Shown: in pieces, positions 13,000 through 25,600 of the stretch
Layout: each line of letters starts with the position of its first letter
Position numbering within the stretch: position 1 is the first letter of the stretch
Made by a program: the position numbers and the translations under genes
The notes under the pieces: model-generated
What the model saw: only the letters and a program-made list of their open reading frames with translations
What the model was told of the DNA's origin: nothing
Databases searched by the model: none
DNA from: Echinarachnius parma
Lineage: Eukaryota; Echinodermata; Echinoidea; Clypeasteroida; Echinarachniidae
Length of the DNA stretch: 64,000 nt
Direction: 5' to 3'
Assembly (NCBI GenBank): GCA_037951105.1
Contig: JBAMJV010004307.1
Span: 91,595-155,594, forward strand

Positions 13000-13402
13000 C
13001 TTGGATTTCCTCTCAAGTGCAGTATGATGCAGGGCTTGGAAGCCATTGTTGTTGGTCACACATATGGCATACCCCAACGGACAACATAAGTAGAAAGGAA
13101 TATCAAGACCAAGAAGATAGTTTGTTTGACTTACTTTGGTTTGCCTCTGAGTGCAGTGTGGTGGAGGGCCTTGAAGCCATTGTTGCTGGCGACACATTTG
13201 GCATACAACATACAGAAAATAAGTGTAAAAGACTTTAAAGACCATGAAGATAGTTTGTTTGGTCTTACCTTGGAATGTCTCTACATGCAGCGTGGTGCAG
13301 GGCATTGTAGCCATTGTTACTGGGCACCCGGATGTCGTGGAGCAATAGAGACATTACGATACAAGACATCGAGGCCATTGTTATTGGTCGCAAACATGGC
13401 AC
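13000..13402 (-). pseudogene. Copies of exon 12 3' half with donors, in intron 12
   Basis: Three copies end at donors: 13269 (NNGYNALHHAACRDIPR|GTAAGA), 13135 (NNNGFKALHHTALRGKPK|GTAAGT) and 13000 ([16 protein letters not shown], then a shifted end, GTAAGA). A fourth weak copy (TNNNGLDVL) lies at 13366-13402 without a donor. This mirrors the upstream copies, which carry only acceptors. Confidence 0.9.
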
Positions 13403-13499
13403 ACATGGCATAGACCAATAGAGAACATAAGTGGCAACACCGTTCAAGTAAAACCACAAAGATTGTTAGTAGTGAAGATTGGGTGCATATCTGTCTTAC

Positions 13500-13651
13500 C
13501 TTGGATTGCCTCGAAGTGCAGCATGGTGCAGGGCGTTGAAGCCATTGTTGTTGGTCACACAGATGTCGGCGTTGTGGTCCAGCAGCAGAGACAAGATGTC
13601 ATCCCGCTTCTTGCTGATGGCATCATGGAGAGGAGTATCGCCCTCAGAGTC
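13500..13651 (-). CDS. mib1: mib1 exon 12: ankyrin repeats
   Basis: Encodes [40 protein letters not shown] and [10 protein letters not shown], matching the vertebrate segment ending [15 protein letters not shown]. The acceptor is ctgcag and the donor AG|GTAAGA. It is separated from exon 11 by a 33.6-kb intron and surrounded on both sides by partial copies. It is the last mib1 exon I can find in the window. Confidence 0.93.
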
Positions 13652-16600
13652 CTGCAGACAACACGGGAAATTGGTTTGTTAATATTGAGGGGTTAGAGAA
13701 ATTATCAATCGAGTTGGAGAAACTTTGGTCTAGGAGTAGTGACGGGATATCATATCCCTTCTTGCTAATGGCATCATGGAGAGGAGTATCACCCTCAGAG
13801 TCCTGCAGACAACACGGGAAATTAGATTGTTAATATTGAGGAGTTAGAGGAATTATCAATCTCTAGGAGTAGCGACTAGATGTTGTCCCGCTTTTGCTGA
13901 TGGCAACATGCAGAGATGTATCGCCCTCAGAGTCCTGCAGACATTACATAAAAATATAAGTAAAAAAACATATGGCAAGTTGATAAACTGTGTATTTCTG
14001 GCATCTTGTAGAGGAGTATCACCATCAGAGTCCTCCCAACAAAGTGGTGGGGTAATCTTACACTCTGATAAGTTTTATGTAGGGTTGGGTCTAGAAAGTG
14101 GTTGGTGCTCTTAAAGGGGTAGTCCGGGCCTGATATAACTATTCGTTTTTTGAATAAGCAGAACAAGACGAATGATTGGTGAAAATTTGATCAAAATCGG
14201 ACAAGAAACACGGGAGTTATACCTGTTTGAACATTATGTAATAATGAGCGATCGTTTCAAAATTGCCGCCATATGCAACCTCATTCACGAGCACCTCGCC
14301 ATGGCTTTAGTACATGAAAATACACTTATTTCTCATTTTTCGATGCTAAAAATTAACTTTTCTCTCCTTTTTTCACGAATTCATAAAAGAATATCGATGG
14401 GGCATCCTCATTTGAATGTGTAAGCTCATAAATTTGCTTTGTTATGAAGAAAATTTAAATTTTGTTAAATTTCCATGTAGAAGTCAAAATGGCTGCAGCT
14501 CGCAAGTGACGTCACGATCGATAGCAATTGCGAACGATACTAAAAATCGGAGCAAAGTTCGTCCTGTCATAACTTTTTTATTGCTTATCCGTTTTGGCTC
14601 AAATTTTCGATCCCGATTCTTCATATTCACCTCATTTTATAGCAAATATCACATTTCTGGGGTGGAATTCCTCTTTAACAATATGCTTAATTTGATGCAG
14701 AGTTGGGTCTAAACAAATGATTGGTGCTCTTACTCTCTTCTGAGTTTGGTACAGAGTTAGGTCTAGAAAGTGGTGGTGTGATATTACTATCTGCTATGTT
14801 TGATGCAGAATTGGGTCTAGAAAGTTTTGGGGTGCTATTATACTATGCTATGTATGATGCAGAATTGGGTCTACAAAGTGGTGGGGTGCTCTTACTCTCT
14901 GCTATGTTTGATGCAAGAGTTGGATCGAGAATGTGGTGGATGACCTTACTCTCTGCTTAGTTTTGGGTCTTAAAAGTGGTGGGGTGATTTTACTCTCTGC
15001 TTGGTTTGATGCAGAGTTGGGTCTAGAAAGTGGTGGGGTGATTTTACTCTCTGCTTGGTTTGATGCAGAGTTGGGTCTAGAAAGTGGTGGGGTGATATTA
15101 CTCTCTGCTTGGTTTGATGCAGAGTTGGGTCTAGAAAGTGGTGGGGAGATTTTACTCTCTGCTTAGTTTGGCAGAGTTGGGGTTAGAAAGTGGTGGGGTG
15201 CTCTTACTTTTTGCTAAGTCTGATGCAGAGTTGGATCTTGGTGGGGTGACCTGACTCTACTTAGTTTGGTGCAGAGTTTGGTCGAGAATGTGGTGGATGA
15301 CCTTACTCTCTGCTTAGTGTTGGGTCTTAAAAGTGGTGGGGTGATTTTACTCTCTGCTATGTTTCATGCAGAATTGGGTTTAGAAAGTGGTGGGGTGCTC
15401 TTACTCATTGCTAAGTCTGATGCAGAGTTGGATCTTGGTGGGGTACCCTAACTCTGCTAAGTTTGGAGCAGAGTTATGTCTAGAAATTGTTGGGGTGCTA
15501 TTATACTCTGCTATGTATGATGCAGAATTGGGTCTACAAAGTGGTGGGGTGCTATTATACTCTGCTATGTATGATGCAAGAGTTGGATCTAGAATGTGGT
15601 GGATGATCTTACTCTCTGTCTAGTTTTGGGTCTTAAAAGTGGTGGGGTGATCTTACTCTCTGCTAAGTTTGATGCAGAGTTGAGTATATAAAGTGGTGGG
15701 GAGATTTTACTCTCTGCTTGGTTTGATGCAGAGTTGGGTCTAGAAAGTGGTGGGGAGATTTTACTCTCTGCTTAGTTTGGCAGAGTTGGGGTTAGAAAGT
15801 GGTGGGGTGCTCTTACTTTTTGCTAAGTCTGATGCAGAGTTGGATCTTGGTGGGGTGACCTGACTCTACTTAGTTTGGTGCAGAGTTTGGTCTGGGAAGT
15901 GGTGGGTACTCTGACTCTCTGCTTTGGTTGGTGCACAGTTGGGTCTAGAAAGTGGTGGGGTGCTCTTACTGTTTACTTGGTTTGATGCAGAGTTGGGTCT
16001 AGAATGTGGTGGGAGCCTTTGATTCTCTGCTAAGTTTGATGCAGAGTTGGGTCTAAAAAAAAATGGTGGGGTGCTATTACTATGCTTAGTTTGATGCACA
16101 GTTGGGTCTAGAAAATGGTGGGGTGATCTGACTCTCTGCTATGTTTAATGGAAAGTTGGGTCTATAAACTGGTGAGATGACCTTTGATCAATTTGATGCA
16201 TGTATAATTATAGAAAGTAGTGGAATGCTTTGACTCTCTCCTAAGTTTGATGCAGATTTGCTAAAGGCCAATCATATGAATAGTTGAGTTTATGAAAATA
16301 GGCCATAGAAAATAAATTGTTTGAGAAATAAATAGAAATTTATTTGAGATAATTTAACCTAAAATTTAACATAAAATGCAGGACTCTACAAATAAAGATA
16401 ATAGTTATTGCTTTTCCATTCACGGAAATTAATCATACATTTACCTGCCTAACATAAATATTAACCTTCCCAAATTGTTCAGGTTATTTAGCTTTTTGAT
16501 AACGAATATCACAATTTCACACATAGTATAACATTTTAATAATATATCATGATTGTCATCTAAAGTAGATGCATTACTTTCCACATATAAGTCACGTGTA

Positions 16601-19600
16601 TAAGTTTAAGTAGTAAATAAAGGGCATTTAGGAAGATTAAGCCACTAAAATTGTCAAGCCTTGAAAATACTCACGCATGGGTCTATTGAAATTGCATGTT
16701 ACACCAAAATCAATTAGTCTTGAATTGGTCAATGTTATATCAGCTAATGTTGTTTACTTGTTTATTAAAATCACACTTGCTTAGAAATTATATTAGTTGC
16801 ATGTATTGGTATTAAGTTTTTCCCTTTTTTCTTTCTTTCTTTCGTTATGCACCTCGGAATAGGCTACCTAGATAAATGGCACTATATTAAAGGGGTAGTT
16901 TAGTTTTGGTAAGGCTGAACTTAAGTAGCCAAAACCTGCACAGTAACATTATAAACTAATAGTTATAACTCCACCATGCTCGAAAGGTTTACAAAATTAC
17001 AAACGACTAAGTAAAAAGCCTGTTATCATTCAAAAAGAGCCATTGAAACACAAGAGGGCGCTTTTTAAAAAGGCATTGGTTTCAACCATTTTTCATACAA
17101 AATTATGCATGTGATGTTTTATTGATATAATGATTAAATAGCGAGATCATCAACAACTATTTAAAAAACGCTTTTGAAAATTTTTGAAAAAGTGCAAGCA
17201 TTTTTTAATTTTTTTATAAAAATCATCTAATTATTTGGGCCCCAAATAATTATAAGATCAGATATATTTATTGATATTTCAGCCGTTTCTGGGTCGATTT
17301 TGACCAAATAAAGTTTATTCTGCCATTAAAATTGCATGTTCTCTCAAATTCGACACTCAGTTTTTCATTACCTCACAAAAAAATTGTGATCTGCAGCGCC
17401 CTCTCTACCAAAACTAAACTACCCCTTTAATGCTAGACATTATTATATTCCATTCTTCTGAATTTGGTGTCTCAACCTACTGAACTATACTTCATATTTT
17501 GCAGTTATTATGTCTGATTTAAGAATAAAACACTTTGTCTTGAACTTCTCAATGATTACACAAATTTTGATCTGGTCTTAATAGTTATTAATATCAGGGC
17601 ACAAGTTCAATCGGGTGCCGAGCACTAAGGCAATACAAGGAGTTACTCCTTGGGCAATTCCAACACGCTTTATATTATTCTAGGGGGCTCGGGGAGCACA
17701 TGTGGTGAAATGGACAAGGCAAGAGGAGGAGGGGGGAAAGTTCATCTAGGGGTCTGGAATGTAACCTACACCCCAGCCAGGTCTGACCAAGATCTTATAA
17801 CCTGATGCAATGTATACTTCAAGCAACTTTAATGCACTCATATTTGAATGCCTTGAAGACAAAAATTGGCTTGGAAGCATTTTTTTAAAATTGAGATTCA
17901 ATAACAAAACAAAATTGAAACTTGAAACAAGTAAAAACCTGAAAAGGACCGACCAGGGTCTAACCCAATGCAATGTACACTTCAAGCAACTGTAATGCAC
18001 TCACAGTTTAATGCCTTGAAGACTTGGGGAATTTTGCAAAACTCAAGATTGCCTTTAACATGGTGCAATGTACATTTAAGTGTGTGGTACATTTTAAGTG
18101 AACCCTTGGATTGGTAAATTCCCACTTGGTCTACACCCATTTGGTCTACTCCCATTTGGACTACTCCAATTTGGTCTATTCCCATCTGGTCTACTCCCAT
18201 TTGGTCTACACTCATTTCGTCTACACCTATTTGGTCTATTTTTACTCCCGTTTGGTCTACTTCCATTTGGTCTACTATTTGGTCTACTCTTATTCTAATC
18301 TACTAGCAAAATCAGAAGACATACACAGGGTTTGAACTTGGACCTCGCGATTGGAAGGCACACGCTCTATCAATCTTGCCACACCATGTCCACTGGTCTA
18401 GACCCAGCAAGCTTGAACCCTTGGATGCAATGCCAGGAATCTCGGATGGACCTACCATCTCCAGAGAGTTTACTTTCCCTTTCAACTTCAACTTCCCACC
18501 TTTGCCAATTCCACCAGGCAGGCAGGCAATCGGTTTAAAAATGGTTTGGAAATTCAACACCACCTACCCTTCTTTAACCATGTTTGGCAATAGGTATAAA
18601 GGGATAGGTTCATGATGATACTGAATTTCACTTACAATGATCCGTTTATACTTCATTTGTCTTGTCCGAAAGTGAAATTTGATACCTCAATCATATACCA
18701 ATTATATTCCAACCAACGGCATTGTAAGTTCAAGGGCAGGTCCAAGCTAATGTCCCCCTTGATGGTGAAAATTCATCTTCATTTTAGCTTTACAAATTTG
18801 GTATCATTTCAAAGCTAAAAGTCTGAAGTTTAGATTTTTAGTACAGAAATTTGCATAATATGCATATTTAACGAGTAGTGAGCATCTAATTTGCATATTT
18901 CAAATATTAGCGTGACGTACGGGACATTGTATTTCTATTTTTAATTTTTATTTTATCAATCAAGCTTTAATTTCATATATGGGGACTAGTAAAACTAATC
19001 ATTAGCAATAGTTCACCAAATTTTGAAGTGTCAAAATTAATTAATTATGCTATTTAGGGTGTGTCCAAACTGCAATGTCCCGTACGTCACAAAAATGAAC
19101 ACCTTTTAAAAATATTTTAGTATGAAACACTTAATTGTTTTCTTTCATATTTTGTAAAGTTCTAATTTATCATACTCTTGACTGGCTAGCTAAGTTTTAT
19201 GAAAACAGCATTTTTCGTTTTGATTTTATTAGCTAATTAAGACATGTGACGTATGGGACAAAAGTGTGACGTACGGGACATTTTCAGTGTTAAAGCAATG
19301 GCAAGCCAGGTGAAAATTATTTGTTTTGTGTTTTACCACTGATTATCATGATAATTCTTGCTTAGATAGTCTTTAAAATTTCAGAATAAATAGGTCTTAC
19401 CTTTAGGAGTTACCTCTAAAAGTAATTACATAATTACCACATCATACTTCGCGTTATAGCTACATACTGATGAAAATGTGTCTGGAGGGGGAAATTTGAA
19501 ATACCTCATAATTACCTTTAAATAATGATCTAAAATACTAGACAGTCAATTTGAGTAGGGAAACTGCATGTCAATGAAGGAAATATAGTATTACATTGGT

Positions 19601-22600
19601 TCAGTACACCGAGACCTTACAAACAGGTTCAAAAACTGCAAGAAAGTGCTAAAAAGGCACAAAATATTTTTAGTTTTTCTTCTAAATAGTCCCATGTGTA
19701 GGATTTCATGTAAGTTGCCAAATTTATGATGATTCTGTTTAATTTTCTCATATTCAAATCTTTTTTGTCAATATTGAAAGTAATTTACATCAGATAGATG
19801 TATCCCACATCTTTTGAAGCCAAATAAAATATTAATTCTTAATTAATTATTAGCATAATTAATGCAAATTATCGGATTTCAGAGTTTCAATTTGTTAAAG
19901 TCTTATTATAATGTATTGCGGAAGCTGTTTTTGAGTTTTAAATCATCACAATATTGAATAAATACAATAAGAACAAATATATTGCAAAATGGACCCAAAG
20001 ATTTAAAAATAAAAGCAGGAAAATGACAAATAAAACATGAGGGGAAAATGTCCCGTACGTCACGTCTTTCATTAATTATCATGGGATAAAAGGTCATAAT
20101 TTTTTTTTTTTTTTTGCAGTGCGTATATTAATGTTTACTAAATGCATATATCAGGAATAAGTTGTTATCTGCCATGTAGATTCAGAGAGTTTTCATAATA
20201 CACATTTTTTTGTTAAAGTCATAATTTCTCTGGTCCCGTACGTCACGCTGCATATTTATTAGCATAATTAAATTTTAACGAGCGTTTTGAATATTTTTTT
20301 TTGCATTTTAGGAAGGGACTACAAGTAGCTTTCCAAAGCACCAAAAAGATTCCAGATCATAGCTCTTTCCTTTGAATAATATTCAATTGAAAGCTGTGAA
20401 TGTCCCGTACGTCACAAGTCAAATAGCTTGGACCTGCCCTCAAATGAAATTGTTTGGAAATTTAACACCTTCCCTAACCATGTTTGGCAATTGGTATAAA
20501 GGGCCAAGTCCACGATGATACTGAATTTCACTTCAATACACTGATCCGTTTATACTTCATTTGTCTTGTCCGAAAGTGATATTTGATACCTCAATCATTT
20601 ACCAATCATATGTGACCTCACACCACAAAACGACCAATAAGTCGGGAAAAATGATTGTGCTCATTTTTACATGACAGTAAAGTAGAAGTCAATACCTTTC
20701 AAATGGTATATAATTTGTCATATTTGGACTAAGCGAACCCTCTCAAAATGAGCAGCCAAGCTTTGGAACATGGCTGAATCAGTTTTAAAGTTAGGGAGAA
20801 AACGGGCCGTTTCAAAGATCAACGTCCATTCAAGCACTGTAATCTGATCATATTTATTTGATTAAAAATCATATTTAAACATGATTTCTGAAGCTCAAAA
20901 TTTCACAAAAGGTAGATTATGATACCCTCATTCAGGAAATACCAAAATCCTGAATTTCATATTTTAAACAAAATTTGGCTATATCAGCTAATAACAGACA
21001 AACTACCACGGCGACATAACGGTCGTTTTGTGGTGTAACGTCACATATTTCCAACCAACAGCATTGTAAGTTCAAATGAAAATGTTTGGAAATCTATCAC
21101 CACTAATCATTTCTTATATAAAACCATGTTTGGAAATTGATATAAAGGGCCACGTCAATGATGTTACTGATTTTCACTTACAATGATTCTTATATTTCAC
21201 TTGTATTTTCCGAAAGTGATATTTGATACCTCAATCATATACGGTATCAATAGCATTGTAGCTTTAAATTAAAATGTTTGGAAATTTAATACCACTAACC
21301 CTTTCTTAAACATGTTTGGCACTTGGTATAAAAGGGACATGGACAGCGATGATACTGAATTTCACTTAACATGTTTCAAGGTACTTGGGTGGTCACTTTG
21401 TTGCCATGTGAAAAACCCAAGTTCTAATTTCCTTTTGCAGGCACAGACAATTAAATTTTGTCAATTGACAAAATGTAAAATCTGAAAAACAATTATTAAT
21501 GTTGGTTATTACAGATATGAGCAAAAATTATAAATCTGGGTAAATAAGTTTGGCAATTGATATGAAGGCCAAAGAGTCTGATGAAACTCAAGGTCAAGGG
21601 AACCATTGAAGGTATTTAATACAAAAATATACCTTTTCATTTAAAAGGTGTAAAGGTTATCTAGTAACATTGTCCAAATCCTCAAAACTTACTTCGAACT
21701 CTAGCATTTCTCTTATACCTTATTGTATTCGTATTAACAATACAATCATGGGACAGATTTCAGGTTGTTTAATTTCCTTTTTGTTGAAGAGATATTTATG
21801 ATTGAAGCGTTCAGAATTTGAACTATCCACTGGATAGTCGTAACTGTGTACAAAGTCAGTGCAATGAGTTAGTGAACATCACTTTGCATTTTTACTTATT
21901 TCTTGGCCATATAATATCCATTTAACATGAAATGATCACACATTACTCAGTGGACATTCATCTTTGTTTTGCACATAAGATATCATTACTTGACATTAAT
22001 TATTCTGAATAAAGTATTGATAACACTAACATGAAGTACACAGTAAGTAATGAATAATGTTTAATTGGTCTTTGTTTTTTGTATATATATCTATACTTTG
22101 TAACTATGTGAGAGAAAAAAAAACTTCCATTAATTTGGACAATAAAATAAAATTAAATTAAATCAAAATTGGTTAGATGTGTGTTGCATATCATGTTGCT
22201 ATATATTTGTTGTACTATCTTATAAGTTGTATTTCATTGTATGGGGCGCTTTTTATACAAGCTTCCAGCTTTCTGAAGTGATTCCCGTTACACATTTTAC
22301 ACTGTATTATATCATGTTTTTTATATTATGAATAAAAATGAATCGAATCTAATATTTCCTTCATAACCTTAATATTATAAAGACTGAATTGATCACTGGT
22401 AATAAATGTTCTTCATTTCATTTCATTCCATTTCATTTAATTTAATTAATTTCACTTCAACATACTGCTCAACACATCAATCTGCATACTAGAAATGTTC
22501 ATGTTAATATGTTTATCGTCCTCTCTCTTTCCTCTCTCCTACACTCCCCTCCTCTCCTTTTAACTCTTTAAAAGTTCTACCTTCGCATTCTCTTTACATA

Positions 22601-25600
22601 CATTCTCTTTATTTAATTATTGACAATATTGTAAAGACTGAATCAATAATTGGCAATAAATGCTTTCCATTTCGTTTCACTCATTTTTTCAGTGTAAAGT
22701 TGAACCTGTTTTAGTGGCCACCTGTCTATAAAAGCAAACCTGCTTCTAGTGGCCACTTAAAGTGATCCCCTCCCCGCAGAGAAAATCAATGTTATGGAAG
22801 CCGTCTATAGATCTTGTCACCTGTCTATAGCACTTGGCCACTTTTCTTTTCCCACTTAAAGCTCCACAGACAAGAAAACTACCTCAAAATTGTGTTTTAC
22901 TCTATCTAAGGTAGATTTTCATGAAGATTAGTAATAAAAACATATTTTCCTCGAGGGAAAACTCGGTAAAATAAAAAAAAAATCAACTTGTAAATTCACT
23001 TTAGGAACCCCCGTTAAAAAAGTCCGGGCGAAGAAAAATGACGTCATCTTTGTGACGTCACATAAGGACAATCGCAGCAGACGTACATGCTGAGTGCATC
23101 TACTCACGTTGACAGAGAGATATTATTTCGATTTGTTTCAATATTTGCAAACATTTGTTTAAGTTTATATCATGGAGGATCCACACTCAGATGTGTTGCT
23201 GCATCCTGCTACAATGCATTTCTTAGGCATTTCAGTTAAAGGGGAATTCCACCCCAGAAATGTGATGTTTGGTATAAAATGAAGTGAATATGAAGAATCA
23301 TGATCGAAAATCTGAGCCAAAACGGTAGAGCAATACAAAAGTTATGACAGGATGAACTTTGCTCCGATTTTTAGTATCGTTCGCAATTGCTATCGATCGT
23401 GACGTCACTTGCGAGCTGCAGCCATTTTGACTTCTACATGGAAATTTTACAAAATTAAAATTTTCATAATAACAAAGCAAATTTATGAGCTTACAAATTC
23501 CAAAGAGGTTGGCCCATCGATATTCTTCTATGAATTCTTGAAAACAAGCAGAGACAAATTAATTTTTAGCAACGAAAATGAGAAATAAGTGTATTTTCAT
23601 GTACTAAAGCCATGGCGGGTTGCTCGTCAATGATGTTGCATATGGCGGCAATTTTGAAACGATCGCTCATTACTACATGATGTTCAAATAGGTATAACTC
23701 CCGTGTTTCTTGTCCGATTTTGATCAAATTTTCACCAATTATGCCTCTTATTCTGCTTATTCAAATAATAAATGGTTTTATCAGGCCCGGAATACCCCTT
23801 TAAGCCTCAATTTCCAAGTAAATACGAGTTTGTTTTACTAGCAAGTCAAAGACACTGCATGTAAACCATGCACAGTCAAACTTTGAACTCCGTGTTGTGG
23901 TCCTCATGTGACATCATGACCCGATGGGCACGTACACACGCGCGCGCTCCGCTATAAATAACTTTTTTAGGAGTATGGAACGTCGATGCGAAAAAAGGCA
24001 AAAAAGTTACATGAAATTTACCTTTTTTGCCCAACTTGAGGATTTCTTTGAAAAAAAGAGTGTGGTATATCAATATATGCACATATTCAAAGCTACAAAC
24101 CTGAATCAAAGCCGGGATTTCAATATACCTTTAATAGGTGGTCACTTTACGCAGGTTGACTGAATTTACAAACATATTGAGACGCTTACATGTACATGAA
24201 TGGACAGGTTTGTGTGTGTTTCTAAGTCTTAACTCTCTCTTCCTCTCTCCAACTCTCCCCTCCTCTCCTTTTCTCTACATTCTTTCTATCTTTATATCCT
24301 TAATTTAATTACTGCTAATATGGTAAAGACTATTAAAAATTATAAATAATTGCTGTTCAATTAATTTCCTTTCATTTGATCAATTTCACTCATTCATTTT
24401 TAACATATAATGTACATGTATACATATCCAGTCACTTAAATGTATGTTCAGGTGTGTATGTGTTTCTTTTTCTCTCTCCTCCTCTCTCATCCTCTCCCTT
24501 TCTCTCTCCTCTTCTCTCTCTCTCTGTTTCCTGCCGAAACATGTCCAGACTTGCCGACTTGGAGATCATGTGCTAGGTAACATTGTTTGAGGACAAATTG
24601 CATCACGGTTCATTTTAGAGGTGAATTTCAGAAGTCGTACGTGTACCATGGCCGGCGTGGTAACTAAAAAAAGGTTTACCTGAAATTATATTACATTCGA
24701 TGCCCTGAGACCATTCTTTAAAGCTACAAAACTAATATTTCAGTTATTTTGTTGCAAAATTAAGTGAATTTTATTTTTGAAATGTTGTCCCTGTTACCAG
24801 AGAGGCAGCAACTACAAAAAGAGTTAACCCAAAATTATTTATGCCTAAAACCATCCTTTAAAGCCACATTTTTAATTTTCTCACTAATATTAGAGTACAA
24901 TACATAAAAACATCTTTCGTCTGGTCTTAAAATACATGGGATTAGTTTGATATATAGGTTGGTTCACTTGGCAACTTGGAGATCATGTGCTTGGCAACAC
25001 TGTTCTAGGACAAACTGCAGCATGGTTCGTTTCAGGGGTGAATTTCAGAAGTCGTACGTGTACCATGGCCTGCGTGGTAACTAAAAAAAGGTTTACCTGA
25101 AATTATGTTACATTCGATGCCCTGAGACCATTCTTTAAAGCCACAAAACTAATATTTCAGTTATTTTGTTGCAAAATTAAGTGAATTTTATTTGTTGTAT
25201 GTTGTCCCTGTACCAGAGAGGCAGCAACTACAAAAAGAGTTAACCCAAAATTATTAATGCCTAAAAGCCACATTTGTAATTTTCTTGCTAATATTAGAGT
25301 TCAATACATAACACATCTTTTGTCTGGTCTTAAAATACATGGGGTTAGTTATTGATTCACTTGCCAACTTGGAGATATGATGACATAAACAGTACCCCGG
25401 TGTACCAGACGAAAATCCGCCATTTTGTTTAATTATTTATTTAATTTTTAGGGCTGTACTGTGGGTATAGCGTGCATACAATCGCGCGCTGCACTGCATG
25501 CACAACGCAATAGCTGCGGTACGGTTGGACGCAAGATGGCGCTACACAACGCGGTACCCCGGGGTACAGCGGTACCCCGGGGTACCGCGTGTGTCATCAT

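Larger units (their letters stand above)
18530..21380. repeat. About 190-bp tandem repeat with two nested elements
   Basis: Four units share aaccatgtttggca, tataaagggcc, gatactgaatttcac, cttgtccgaaagtgatattt and gataccTCAATCAT. The insertions at 18733-20440 and 20611-21045 interrupt the first and second units. Undisturbed units show the pre-insertion sequence for both. Confidence 0.85.

Noticed and set aside
13000..13402. Additional functional exon 12 copies (extra ankyrin repeats)
   Set aside because: These copies have donors but no acceptors, so they cannot be included as internal exons.
14721..15623. Several 60-80-aa frames with [18 protein letters not shown] repeats
   Set aside because: Translation of the 60-bp minisatellite; stops and frame changes fall between units.
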